Numbered from the stretch's first letter, positions 1 to 7,969 are shown. The stretch: DNA of 10,357 nucleotides from Gemmatimonadota bacterium (GCA_028287225.1 JAQBPZ010000366.1:1-10357), one strand, 5' to 3'. Notes: generated by a model from the sequence alone, not told the origin. Translations and numbers: made by a program.

Positions 1-114
1 GGCATCACGCCGCGGTCCTCGGGAGAGCTCATGGGCTCGATACCACGCAGGATGCACGCCGGTCGCGCTCCAGCCCGCTTGAATCGCGGTCCAGGGTGGT
101 ACGGATGCCGGCCG

Positions 115-2073
115 TCAGACGGGCAGCCGCAGCTCGAGCTCCTGATGGACGGCCTCGAGCACGCTGCCGATGCTGAACGGCTTCGCGAGGAAGGTGCAGT
201 CCTGGAGGGGCAGGGACGCGCGCAGGTCGTCGTCCACGAACCCCGACATGCAGACCACCGCGGCGCCGGGCCGCCGCTCGGCGAAGCGGAGCATCAGCTC
301 GCGCCCGTCCATGCGCGGCATCATGACGTCGGTGAGCAGCAGGTGGATCGGTCCCTCGGTCCGGGCCTCCAGCTCCAGCGCCTCCACGCCCTCGCCCGCC
401 GTGAGCACGTCGTATCCATCGCGGAGAAGGATTCGCTGGAGCGCGCGCTGCACCGGGACCTCGTCGTCCACGACCAGGATGCGCTGTCCGCGACTGCCCG
501 GCAGCACGCTCGACTGACGTCGGGAAGCGCGGAGGCCGGCCGGCGGCGCGCCGTCGGGTGCGCTGGTGGCGCGCGGAAGGCAGACGTCGAACCGGGTGCC
601 CAGGCCGGGGGTGCTCCGGACGGCCACGTGGCCGCCGAGCTGCGTTGCAATACCGAACACCGTGGACAGTCCGAGGCCGCCGCCCGACGGCTTGGTGGTG
701 AAGAAGGGCTCGAAGGCATGCGTGAGCGTCTCCGCCGACATGCCGCAGCCCGTGTCTTCCACCACGAGCGTGACGTAGGCGCCGGTCAGCAGCCGAGGCT
801 CGCGCCGCGCTTCATCCTCGGTGACGTCGGCCGTGAACATCCGCAGCGTGAGCACGCCACCCTCCGGCATGGCGTCGCCGCTGTTGGCGGTGAGGTTCAT
901 GACGATCTCCTCCACCTGGCCGGGATCCGCCTCCAGCCAGCATTCGCCGCCGGACTCCACGTGCAGCTCGACGGCTGGCCCGAGGAGGTGGCGAATGCGG
1001 GGGGTGAGCACGTCGACGACCTTGCCGAGCTCGAGCCGCTGCGTCCGGATGACCTGCCGCTGGCTGAAGGCCAGGAGCTGCCTGGTCAACGATGCCGCGT
1101 GGTCGACGGCGGCGTCGATCTCGTCCAGCTCCACGTTCTCCACCTCGGGCTCCCCGGGGCCCCACGGCCGCAGGAGGGACACGTTTCCGCGCACGGTCAT
1201 CAGGAGGTTGTTGAAGTCGTGCGCGATCCCGCCCGCGAGGCGTCCGACGGCCTCGAGCGTCTGCGCGCTGCGCAGCTCGGCCTCCAGCATCACCCGTTCG
1301 GTGACGTCGCGCGTGTTGATGACGAGAAGCCCGCGGCCGGCGTGGGTGGCCAGCGCGGTGGCCCGCTCTCGGCCCACAGGTACCGCCCCGAGCTGTGCCG
1401 GAGCCGCCAGCGGGACGGACGTCCGCTGCCGAGCCGCGCATCGTCCGGGCGCCAGGAATCTCCGGGCGGTGCGGCATCGAGCGCGTGGGCGGCACGCTCC
1501 ACGAGACGCTGGAAGCGCGCGTGCTCCTCCGGGTGGACGAGCAGCAGCACCGAGCTGCCGATCGTGGCCTCGGTGGGGAGCCCGAGCAGGCGCTGGACGA
1601 CGGGGCTCTGGTACACGATGGTGCCCGTGCGGTCGATCACGGTGATCAGGTCCGACGAGAACTGCACGAGCGAACGAAAGCGGCGTTCCTGCGCGAGGTG
1701 CGCGCGGGAGAGTGCCACGTTGTCGCGCAGCGCGAAGCTCTGCCGCACCCCCGACCAGGAGGAGCACCAGCGCGTTCGTCGCAACGACGACGCCGAGCGG
1801 CCCGTGCCAGTGGCCCGAGGTGGCGGCGAGCAGCACGCCGAACGCCGCGGCGGCGAACAGGTACGGAAGCCAGAGCTGCACTCCCGCCACGGGCGCATGC
1901 GCCAGGTCGTCGGACACCCACGGCTCCCGCGCCGGCGTGGCGGGCGGCTCGCTGACCACCGCATTCGCCTGGCTGGCGGCATCGTCGGCGGCGAGGAAGA
2001 TGAGCAGGGCGCCGATCATCCAGAGGCCGTCGACGGGTGCACCCGTCACGTAGGCCAGCCGCAGCTGGAGCAC
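115..2073 (-). CDS. Hybrid sensor histidine kinase with C-terminal receiver; PAS region frameshifted
   Basis: Signal-transducing kinase that autophosphorylates on His and passes phosphate to its own receiver. Numbered from the GTG at 2073 (652 aa): hydrophobic segments near 12-29, 66-85 and 91-109; dimerisation/phosphoacceptor box GGIAHDFNN with His285; N box NLTANSGDAM (Asn397); G1 box VEDTGCGM; FEPFFTTK; G2 box GGGLGLS (464-470); receiver 530-645 with Asp536/Asp537, phospho-acceptor Asp582 (LLTDVMM), Ser610 and Lys631. Residues about 110-236 in this frame are Arg/Pro-rich nonsense, whereas the neighbouring frame over about 1747-1365 encodes a good PAS domain (RRFRSLVQFSSDLITVIDR, YQSPVVQRLLG). 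Two compensating single-base indels are therefore implied, at a G5 run (1748-1752) and near 1361-1372. The kinase has no DNA-binding output. The start is uncertain: the frame stays open upstream to a TGA near 2127 and reads like more membrane helix, so the N-terminus looks truncated. It may be a decaying gene or carry sequence errors. Confidence 0.85.
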   Translation of the reverse strand: MLQLRLAYVTGAPVDGLWMIGALLIFLAADDAASQANAVVSEPPATPAREPWVSDDLAHAPVAGVQLWLPYLFAAAAFGVLLAATSGHWHGPLGVVVATNALVLLLVGGAAELRAARQRGTLPRAPRAGTPLSFARAVLVGPDHRDRPHGHHRVPEPRRPAPARAPHRGHDRQLGAAARPPGGARALPASRGACRPRARCRTARRFLAPGRCAARQRTSVPLAAPAQLGAVPVGRERATALATHAGRGLLVINTRDVTERVMLEAELRSAQTLEAVGRLAGGIAHDFNNLLMTVRGNVSLLRPWGPGEPEVENVELDEIDAAVDHAASLTRQLLAFSQRQVIRTQRLELGKVVDVLTPRIRHLLGPAVELHVESGGECWLEADPGQVEEIVMNLTANSGDAMPEGGVLTLRMFTADVTEDEARREPRLLTGAYVTLVVEDTGCGMSAETLTHAFEPFFTTKPSGGGLGLSTVFGIATQLGGHVAVRSTPGLGTRFDVCLPRATSAPDGAPPAGLRASRRQSSVLPGSRGQRILVVDDEVPVQRALQRILLRDGYDVLTAGEGVEALELEARTEGPIHLLLTDVMMPRMDGRELMLRFAERRPGAAVVCMSGFVDDDLRASLPLQDCTFLAKPFSIGSVLEAVHQELELRLPV

Positions 2074-2272
2074 GCCGGCGATGATCGACGCGATGCAGCT
2101 CGCGAGGTGGCCGGCCGCGAGCCATCAGTATCGGACCGGGACGGCGAAAGCGGTGCGTGTCACCGGCCCGGGCCTCACCCGCCGCGTCGCTCGCTTGTGC
2201 GCTGCCGGCGAGTCCGGCATCTTCTCGCCCTCGCGCCGGCGCGCGTCAACTTCGACGAGACTTCCACCTGGC

Positions 2273-2276
2273 AGGA
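2273..2276 (+). promoter_or_regulatory. Ribosome binding site of the cupin gene
   Basis: AGGA lies eight bases before the ATG at 2285. It decides that start over the longer open frame that begins at 2081. Confidence 0.55.
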
Positions 2277-2284
2277 CTGAACGC

Positions 2285-2644
2285 ATGGAGAAGGTGGTCA
2301 TCGCCGACAAGCTCGCGAGCTTCAGCGAGCACTGGCAGCCGAAGGTCATCGCGGAGCTGAACGGCCAGCAGGTGAAGCTGGCGAAGTTCGCGGGGGAGTT
2401 CACCTGGCATCATCACGCGGACGAGGACGAGCTGTTCCTCGTGGTCGCGGGCCGCTTCCGGATGGAGCTGCGCGACCGCAGCATCGAGCTGGGGCCGGGC
2501 GAGCTGCTCGTGGTGCCGCGCGGCGTGGAGCACCGCCCCGTGGCCGACGCCGAGGTCTCGGTGCTGCTCTTCGAGCCGGCGGGCACGCTCAACACCGGCA
2601 ACGTCCGGAACGCGCGTACGATCGACGAGCCGCAGCGGATCTAG
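2285..2644 (+). CDS. Small single-domain cupin protein
   Basis: A 119-residue cytoplasmic protein made of one cupin beta-barrel. Cupin motif 1 is at residues 37-56 (GEFTWHHHADEDE followed by LFLVVAG) with candidate metal ligands His42, His44 and Glu49. Motif 2 is PGELLVVPRGVEH with the fourth ligand at His83. All four metal ligands are present, so a mononuclear metal site is likely. Single-domain cupins of this length include small-molecule binding proteins, isomerases and dioxygenases; the substrate cannot be read from the sequence. The start ATG at 2285 is supported by AGGA at 2273-2276, eight bases upstream; the in-frame upstream extension to 2081 is not protein-like. It is divergent from the histidine kinase and convergent with the GH6 gene, so it is probably transcribed alone. 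Confidence 0.9.
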   Translation: MEKVVIADKLASFSEHWQPKVIAELNGQQVKLAKFAGEFTWHHHADEDELFLVVAGRFRMELRDRSIELGPGELLVVPRGVEHRPVADAEVSVLLFEPAGTLNTGNVRNARTIDEPQRI

Positions 2645-2654
2645 GCCGGCCAGC

Positions 2655-2666
2655 GGTCAGCTGACC
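2655..2666. repeat. 12-bp perfect palindrome in the convergent gap
   Basis: GGTCAGCTGACC reads the same on both strands and sits in the 34-base gap between the convergent cupin and GH6 stop codons. It could nucleate a small hairpin that ends transcription in either direction, but there is no loop-forming core or U-tract. A chance palindrome is also possible. Confidence 0.35.
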
Positions 2667-2678
2667 CGCCGACCGTCT

Positions 2679-3758
2679 TCAGTACGTGGCCCGCTTCGCG
2701 AGGCCGAGCGCGTATTCCGGCATCCAGGTGCCGGAGGCGGCGCCGCCGTTGCAGCTGCCGTCGGACTCACCCGGCGACTTCACCCAGAAGTAGGCATCCA
2801 CCAGCGGCTCGCCGGTGGAGGTGGTGGGGCGCTCTCCGAGGGCTCGGCCCTCGGGGTTGCACCACTCGCCGCTGCCACCCAGGCCATTCCGCCCGGTGTC
2901 GATCAGGAAGTGCCGGCCGCCGACGAGCGCCGAGACCTGGCGGCCGTAGGCCACGTTCTGGGCGGTGGGAAGGAAGTTGGACACGTTCAGCGCGAAGCCC
3001 TGCGCGGCGGCGATGCCGGCGCGCGTCAGCCGGCTCGCGATGACCGCCGCGGGCTGCCACGCCGAATTGCCGGCGTCGAGATAGACGGCGACGCTGCCCT
3101 GCGCGCGGAGGGTGGTCACGGCGAAGTTGAGCAGGTCCAGGCGAAGCTGCTGGTCGGCAGGCGAGAGGCAGTCCATGCCCGCCAGCGCATCGGGCTCCAG
3201 GATCACGGCGGCGCGCCGCGCGCCGATGCCCTGCGCGAACTGGGCGATCCACGTGCGGTAGGCATCGGCCGTGGTGGTGTTGCCGCCCGAGAGGCCGCCG
3301 CAGTCGCGCTGCGGGATGTTGTACGCCACGAGCACGGGGAGCGCGCCCCCGGCGCTCATCGCGGCGGTGACCGCGTCGACGTCGCGCGTCACGGCGGTGT
3401 TCCAGTTGCCGAACCAGCGCACCTGCGGCTGCGCGGCGATCTTCTCGAGCTGGGCCGCGTCGGCCGGCCGGCTCGCCCGCCAGGCGTCGGCGGTGCGCCG
3501 CGCGTTGGAGGCCGGATCCACCCACAGCGTGGCGCCGGCCAGGACGTTGACGCCGGGTGCGGCCGGGGTCGGCGCGGGCGTCCCGTCCAGTCCCTTGCGG
3601 CTCGCGTCGTCGGTGCTGCTCGGGCCCACGCCGGCGCTGCCGTCGCCCGCACAGGCAGCGGCGAGGGCCAGGAGCCCGCCGATGGCGATTGCGCGAAGCG
3701 AACGGGGAGATGACGGGCGCACGCGTGTGGGGCGGGCGGGAGAGGACGAGCGGTCCAT
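2679..3758 (-). CDS. GH6 glycoside hydrolase (endoglucanase/cellobiohydrolase family), predicted lipoprotein
   Basis: Inverting beta-1,4-glucanase of glycoside hydrolase family 6, predicted to be anchored in a membrane as a lipoprotein. Numbered from the ATG at 3758 (359 aa): basic n-region, hydrophobic stretch and lipobox LAAAC with Cys36; an Ala/Pro-rich linker to about 70; GH6 domain about 75-355. The two GH6 signatures are intact: YNIPQRDCGGLSGG with Asp152 (equivalent to Asp175 of Trichoderma Cel6A) and ILEPDAL with Asp190 (equivalent to the general acid Asp221). WVKSPGESDG supplies Asp333, matching the position debated as base (Asp401). The ATG at 3824 is rejected because it would put a Pro-rich tail before the signal; no clear Shine-Dalgarno precedes either start. 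It is divergent from the BcsA-like synthase and paralogous to the GH6 gene at 8245. The context suggests trimming of nascent glucan rather than foraging, but extracellular cellulose breakdown is possible. Confidence 0.92.
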   Translation of the reverse strand: MDRSSSPARPTRVRPSSPRSLRAIAIGGLLALAAACAGDGSAGVGPSSTDDASRKGLDGTPAPTPAAPGVNVLAGATLWVDPASNARRTADAWRASRPADAAQLEKIAAQPQVRWFGNWNTAVTRDVDAVTAAMSAGGALPVLVAYNIPQRDCGGLSGGNTTTADAYRTWIAQFAQGIGARRAAVILEPDALAGMDCLSPADQQLRLDLLNFAVTTLRAQGSVAVYLDAGNSAWQPAAVIASRLTRAGIAAAQGFALNVSNFLPTAQNVAYGRQVSALVGGRHFLIDTGRNGLGGSGEWCNPEGRALGERPTTSTGEPLVDAYFWVKSPGESDGSCNGGAASGTWMPEYALGLAKRATY

Positions 3759-3950
3759 TGGTCGGTACGTCGGAGGAGGGAAATGCGGGGAGGCCCGACC
3801 AGGCGTCCCGGTTCGACACTGCATCGACGCATGCGCTCACTGCAGGTAACGAGCGGGCTCGTCCATTGCAATGGGAGAGTCGCATGCCGCCCGGCGCGGC
3901 TCGTGCTCTGGACTTAGGTTCACCTCCCGCTCCCCCCCCGAGATTCGAGA
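3759..3950. promoter_or_regulatory. Divergent intergenic region between GH6 lipoprotein and synthase genes
   Basis: 192 bases between two divergently transcribed genes must hold promoters for both. I see no convincing -35/-10 pair. A run of eight C at 3932-3939 lies twelve bases before the synthase GTG. The synthase frame is closed by a TAG at 3915-3917, and no alternative start lies between it and the GTG. Confidence 0.35.
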
Positions 3951-6263
3951 GTGAGCACCACCGTCGATCCCGCCGCGACCGCCTCCCAGAGGCCGGCGCT
4001 CTCCGCCAACACCATCCCCCAGCTTCCGCACCTGCAGGAGCTGACGGTTCGCGTGATCGCGAGCCTCGCGCTCCTGTACAGCGTGTACTGGATCTGGTGG
4101 CGGTGGACCGCGACGCTGAACTGGTCGCACCCGATCTTCTCGGTCATCCTGGTGCTGGCGGAGACGGCGGGACTGCTGTCGATGTGCTTCTTCATCTTCA
4201 ACGTGTGGAAGCTCCAGCGCCGCGAGCCGCCGCCCGCGCCCGCCGGCCTCGCGGTGGACGTCTTCATCACCTGCTTCGACGAGCCGCTGCAGCTGATCCG
4301 CCGCACGGCCATCGGCGCGCGCGCCATCCGCTATCCCCACGGCACCTACCTCCTGGACGACGGGAAGCGCGAAGAAGTGCTGGCGATGGCGAGGGAGCTG
4401 GGCATCGGCTACGTGCGCCGGAAGGGCAACCAGCACGCCAAGGCGGGCAACCTGAACCACGCGCTCAAGGTGACGCGCGCCGAGTTCATCCTGCAGCTCG
4501 ACGCCGACCACGTGCCGCTGCCCAACATCCTGGACCGGATGCTGGGCTACTTCGAGAATCCGAAGCTGGCCATGGTGCAGTCGCCCCAGGACTTCTACAA
4601 CACCGACTCGTTCACGCACGTCGTGAACGACGAGGGGCGCCGCCTGTGGGAGGAGAACCGGCTCTTCTTCTCCATCGTGCAGCCCGGGCTCGACCGCGTG
4701 AACGCGTCGTTCTTCTGCGGCAGCTGCGGCGTGCTGCGCCGCTCGGCGCTGGAGTCGATCGGCGGCTTCTCCACGCAGACGATCACGGAGGACATGGAGA
4801 CGTCGCTCATCCTGCACTCCAGGGGATGGGAGACGTACTACCACGGCGAGACGCTGGCCTACGGGCTCGCGCCGGCGAACGCCACGCAGTACCACGTGCA
4901 GCGCCTGCGGTGGGGCCAGGGCACGATGCAGATCATGCGGAAGATGAACCCGCTCCTTCTGCCCGGCCTCGCCTGGAAGCAGCGCGTCGCGTACTTCTCC
5001 GCGCTCATCGTCTACCTGGACGCGATCCAGCGGCTCGTGTTCTACCTCGCGCCGATCGCGTTCTTCCTCACCGGCTGGCTCCCGGTGTCGGCGGACAACC
5101 GCGAGTTTCTCGTCCGGCTGATTCCCTTCATGCTCCTCCGCATCACCGCGTTCGAGCTGCTGGCGCGCGGCACGGGCTACATGCTCATCGCGGAGCGGTA
5201 CAACATGACGCGCTTCTGGACGTACCTGCGGGCCATCGGGGGGTTCTTCGCGAAGAAGCCGCTCAAGTTCAACGTGACCCCGAAGGGGGCCGGCGACGTT
5301 CCGTTCAAGACGTACGCGCCGCAGCTGTGCCTGGCCGTCCTGTCCGTGGTTGCCGTGGTCTGGGCGTTCACGGCGCGCTACTACAGCTGGGTGGACTACC
5401 ACGACGGCGACGTCGGGCTCTCCGCGGCGTTCGTCGTGAACCTGATCTGGGTCGCGTGGAACCTGTACTTCGCGGCGTACGTGGTGCAGCACAGCATCCA
5501 GTCGCGGCAGATGCGCGCCGACCACCGGTTCGCGCAGAAGATCCCCACGCGGGTCCGGGCCATCCTTGGCGACGCGATGGACGGCGCGGCGGTGCCGGCC
5601 ACGACGCAGGACATCAACTCGTCCGGGCTGTCCTTCCGCTGCACCTGCCAGTTCCCGCGCGACACGCTGGTGGAGATCCCGCTGCGGCTCTCGGCCGGCG
5701 AGATCGTCACCTTCGCCATCGTGACGCACGTGACGCCGATCGAGACGAAGCACGGCACCGTGTACCAGCACGGGGTGGTGTTCCAGGAGATGCCGATCGC
5801 CACGCGGGACGCGATCGAGCTGCACAGCGCGCATCACGCCATCCCGCACGCCCGGCAGCAGTACCGCCAGAGCATGCCGCTCGTGGAGAACGTGGAGAAC
5901 GCCATGGAGCGGCTGGTCCACCCGCGGGGCCCGCGCCGCATCGCGGTGGGGCTGCCGGCGCTGCTCGGCATGACGAAGGAGGGCACGGCCGACGTCGACC
6001 TCGGCATGGGACTGCTGGAGGAATGGAGCGAGACCGACGCGCGCTTCGTGGTGGACAACCCGATGGATCCCGGGACCGAGATCCGGTGGGACGTGCCCGG
6101 CACGACGATCTCCGGGCGCGGCAGGGTGGCGTTCACGCGCGCCGTGGAATCACCGCTCCGCGCGAGCTTCGTGATCGTGGTGCGGCGCGAAGTGGAAGCG
6201 ACGCCGCGATTCACCGGCCTCCGTCGCTGGCTCACCCCCGCGACGAAGCTGGCGACTCCGTAA
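3951..6263 (+). CDS. bcsA: BcsA-like GT2 beta-glucan (cellulose) synthase with tandem PilZ-like C-terminus
   Basis: Processive family 2 glycosyltransferase that polymerises UDP-glucose and threads the chain through the inner membrane. In 770 aa: membrane helices near 32-50 and 62-86; GT domain about 100-330 with Asp110 (TCFDEP), DADH (Asp184/Asp186), KAGNLN, FFCGSCG, TED with catalytic base Asp281, and QRLRW (317-321); further helices about 345-378, 385-412, 455-475 and 490-512. FNVTPKG (440-446) is the gating-loop motif typical of BcsA. A PilZ domain follows (about 523-620) with R525FAQK and D554INSSG, both off-consensus, then a second PilZ-like segment (about 655-746) with R659GPRR and a degenerate DVDLGMG. 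Start: GTG, the only candidate after the TAG at 3915; its Shine-Dalgarno is weak. PilZ implies c-di-GMP activation. No bcsB or bcsC is adjacent. Flanking GH6 genes favour a beta-1,4-glucan product; another beta-glucan cannot be excluded. Confidence 0.9.
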   Translation: MSTTVDPAATASQRPALSANTIPQLPHLQELTVRVIASLALLYSVYWIWWRWTATLNWSHPIFSVILVLAETAGLLSMCFFIFNVWKLQRREPPPAPAGLAVDVFITCFDEPLQLIRRTAIGARAIRYPHGTYLLDDGKREEVLAMARELGIGYVRRKGNQHAKAGNLNHALKVTRAEFILQLDADHVPLPNILDRMLGYFENPKLAMVQSPQDFYNTDSFTHVVNDEGRRLWEENRLFFSIVQPGLDRVNASFFCGSCGVLRRSALESIGGFSTQTITEDMETSLILHSRGWETYYHGETLAYGLAPANATQYHVQRLRWGQGTMQIMRKMNPLLLPGLAWKQRVAYFSALIVYLDAIQRLVFYLAPIAFFLTGWLPVSADNREFLVRLIPFMLLRITAFELLARGTGYMLIAERYNMTRFWTYLRAIGGFFAKKPLKFNVTPKGAGDVPFKTYAPQLCLAVLSVVAVVWAFTARYYSWVDYHDGDVGLSAAFVVNLIWVAWNLYFAAYVVQHSIQSRQMRADHRFAQKIPTRVRAILGDAMDGAAVPATTQDINSSGLSFRCTCQFPRDTLVEIPLRLSAGEIVTFAIVTHVTPIETKHGTVYQHGVVFQEMPIATRDAIELHSAHHAIPHARQQYRQSMPLVENVENAMERLVHPRGPRRIAVGLPALLGMTKEGTADVDLGMGLLEEWSETDARFVVDNPMDPGTEIRWDVPGTTISGRGRVAFTRAVESPLRASFVIVVRREVEATPRFTGLRRWLTPATKLATP

Positions 6264-6472
6264 AACGAGTAACGAGTAACGAGTAACCTGCAGGGCGGAC
6301 TCCCGAGTGGCTGTCACCCCGCAGGAGCGAGTGCAACGAGCGAGTGTCGGGGTCACTGTCCGGTGCTTTGAGTCAGACGCCCAGCACGGGACGCTGACCC
6401 CGACACTCGCTGCGCTCCTGCGGGGTGACCTCCGCTCGGGAGGCTGCCCTGAAGGTTACTCGTTACTCGTTA
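6264..6472. repeat. Long imperfect inverted repeat between convergent genes
   Basis: Two arms of roughly 95 bases are near-identical as reverse complements and meet around 6365-6375. Outer ends are tandem 7-mers: AACGAGT three times at 6264-6284, and the complementary ACTCGTT twice at 6458-6471. Inner arms share CACCCCGCAGGAGCG and CGAGTGTCGGGGTCA. The left arm has about 8 extra bases near 6327-6338. The element starts directly after the synthase stop codon and overlaps the TAA stop of the DUF3131 gene. It could be a bidirectional terminator, a MITE-like palindromic element, or both. Confidence 0.8.
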
Positions 6473-7969
6473 TTTCTTTTCACACCGCTGGATCAGCGGG
6501 CAGGAGCCGCGGAGCACGTACGCCGCCGCCTCGAGCACCATGGCCGCCGTGTTGAGGTTGTTGGCCGGCGTCGCGCGCCCCGAGCCCTCGTACACGCCGG
6601 CCGTCCACCCTCCGCCGCTCGCACCGCTCGGCTGCACCGCCTGCATTGCGCGCCAGGTGTAGTCGCTGGGCGCGAGCGCATGGTAGCCGAATGCCGCCTT
6701 GGTGCTGACCCAGCGCGGGAAGTTCGGGCTCACGTGTCCCAGTGGCGAGGTGACGATGAACGTGTGCCCGTCGCGATAGAGGAGGTAGTAGTAGAAGAAC
6801 CACGGGGGATCGTTCACCGCGTCCTCGCTCAGGAGCGTGATGCGCCCCGTCTCTCGCGACCGCGCTTCCTGCGCCGCGAGCATCGCCAGCGAGAGCGAGC
6901 GCCAGTGCGGCGTCGTCCAGCCGAGCTCGAGGCCCATCATGATGAACGGCTCGCTGGTCAGCACGTCCGTCCCGCGCTCGTCGGCCAGCACGGTCTGGCC
7001 CAGCACGGTCACCGGGCGGCCGTTCGCCCTGAAGTCGAGCGCCAGCGGCGCCCGCGCGCCCCACAGCGCGAACCCCTCGGCCGCGTACTGCTCGTAGCCG
7101 ATGCGCCCCTCTCCATACACGCGATGCTTCGCGATGAGGGGCTGCCCGTATCGCGGGTTGAGGTCCTGCCCGCGCAGGTAGCCGTCCACGATCAGGCGGT
7201 CCAGGCGGAGGCGTGCGACGATGGCCTGCGTGCGCGCGGTGTAGGCGGTGTCGGTGCCCACGATGCGCAGCCAGACGAGCAGGCGCCCGTGATCGAGCGC
7301 AGACCACCCGTATCCCTCGTGGCTCACGTGCGCCTGCCGGTCCACCATCCGCGCGCTGCCGACCGCGTACAGCTTGTTGAACGCGGTGCTGTCGTAGCGC
7401 GGCATCGTGGCCAGCGTCGCGAGGGCGCGGTCCATGGCCGTGCGATACTGCGCGGCCGAGATGATGCCCAGCTCGCGCGCGCTGTAGGTCGCGGCGAGCG
7501 TGCTCGCGATGTCCCACACCGTCGCGTACGCGTAGACGTCCGTGGCGCTCACGAAGCCGCTCGCGGCCACGTTGCGTGAGACGAAGCGCCACGCGGTCTT
7601 CGCCGACTTGAGCATCAGGGCGCGCTGCACCTCGGGCGTCGCGGCCGTGGGCGCCAGGAGCGTGGGCTCGGGCAGCACCAGCGGGGGCAGCGCGGCGACT
7701 TCGGCGGGGGTGCGGCCGAGGCTGTGCAGCAGCGCCGCCGCCACCCGGGCCCGCCGCTCCAGCTCGGCCTTCAGCTTTCCCTCCGCGGCGAGCTCCGAGT
7801 CGGACTTCGGCGTGGGCGGCAGGACGGCGCGCTGTGCCTCCGCCTCCTCGCGGGCCTTGCGACGAGCGGCCGCGTCGCGCGGCTCGCAGCCGGACAGCGC
7901 GAGGAACGCCGCCGCCGCCATGAGGTGCCACCCTCTGCCGGCGCGGCGGGTTGGAAACGGCTGGAGCAT
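6470..7969 (-). CDS. DUF3131-domain lipoprotein
   Basis: Predicted lipoprotein of about 499 aa. From the ATG at 7969: basic n-region with RRAGRGW, hydrophobic core and lipobox LSGC with Cys28; a highly charged Ala/Arg/Glu-rich linker, perhaps coiled coil, to about 85; then a domain about 115-490 that I recognise as DUF3131. Matching landmarks are KTAWRFVSRN, YATVWDIAST, HEGYGWSALDHGRLLVWL and, at the end, TPANNLNTAAMVLEAAAY. The many aromatic and acidic residues on predicted helices resemble alpha/alpha-toroid carbohydrate enzymes, but no catalytic residue can be assigned. DUF3131 genes often lie beside polysaccharide glycosyltransferases, which fits here, opposite the synthase and divergent from the second GH6. 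The short tail RGSCPLIQRCEKK ends at a TAA supplied by the intergenic inverted repeat. Start choice: the ATG at 7969 gives a normal signal; a TTG at 8017 would add 16 residues. The function is unknown, probably periplasmic glucan binding or processing. Confidence 0.82.
   Translation of the reverse strand: MLQPFPTRRAGRGWHLMAAAAFLALSGCEPRDAAARRKAREEAEAQRAVLPPTPKSDSELAAEGKLKAELERRARVAAALLHSLGRTPAEVAALPPLVLPEPTLLAPTAATPEVQRALMLKSAKTAWRFVSRNVAASGFVSATDVYAYATVWDIASTLAATYSARELGIISAAQYRTAMDRALATLATMPRYDSTAFNKLYAVGSARMVDRQAHVSHEGYGWSALDHGRLLVWLRIVGTDTAYTARTQAIVARLRLDRLIVDGYLRGQDLNPRYGQPLIAKHRVYGEGRIGYEQYAAEGFALWGARAPLALDFRANGRPVTVLGQTVLADERGTDVLTSEPFIMMGLELGWTTPHWRSLSLAMLAAQEARSRETGRITLLSEDAVNDPPWFFYYYLLYRDGHTFIVTSPLGHVSPNFPRWVSTKAAFGYHALAPSDYTWRAMQAVQPSGASGGGWTAGVYEGSGRATPANNLNTAAMVLEAAAYVLRGSCPLIQRCEKK

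Noticed and set aside
1..32. Possible start of another minus-strand gene (ATG at 32 reading MSSPEDRGVM)
   Set aside because: Only ten codons are visible, with no clear ribosome binding site or recognisable sequence, so it cannot be supported.
31..2280. 749-codon plus-strand open frame antisense to the histidine kinase
   Set aside because: It is rich in Arg, His, Ala and Gly with no recognisable domain; the opposite strand has clear kinase and receiver motifs. Long antisense frames are expected in such GC-rich DNA.
3837..5921. 694-codon minus-strand open frame under the synthase
   Set aside because: Antisense shadow with His/Arg/Val-rich sequence and no domain signature.
3557..6286. 909-codon open frame overlapping the synthase in another frame
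   Set aside because: It is a shadow of the synthase gene: low-complexity Arg/Ala/Pro sequence without motifs, running across an intergenic region and over the 5' end of the GH6 gene.
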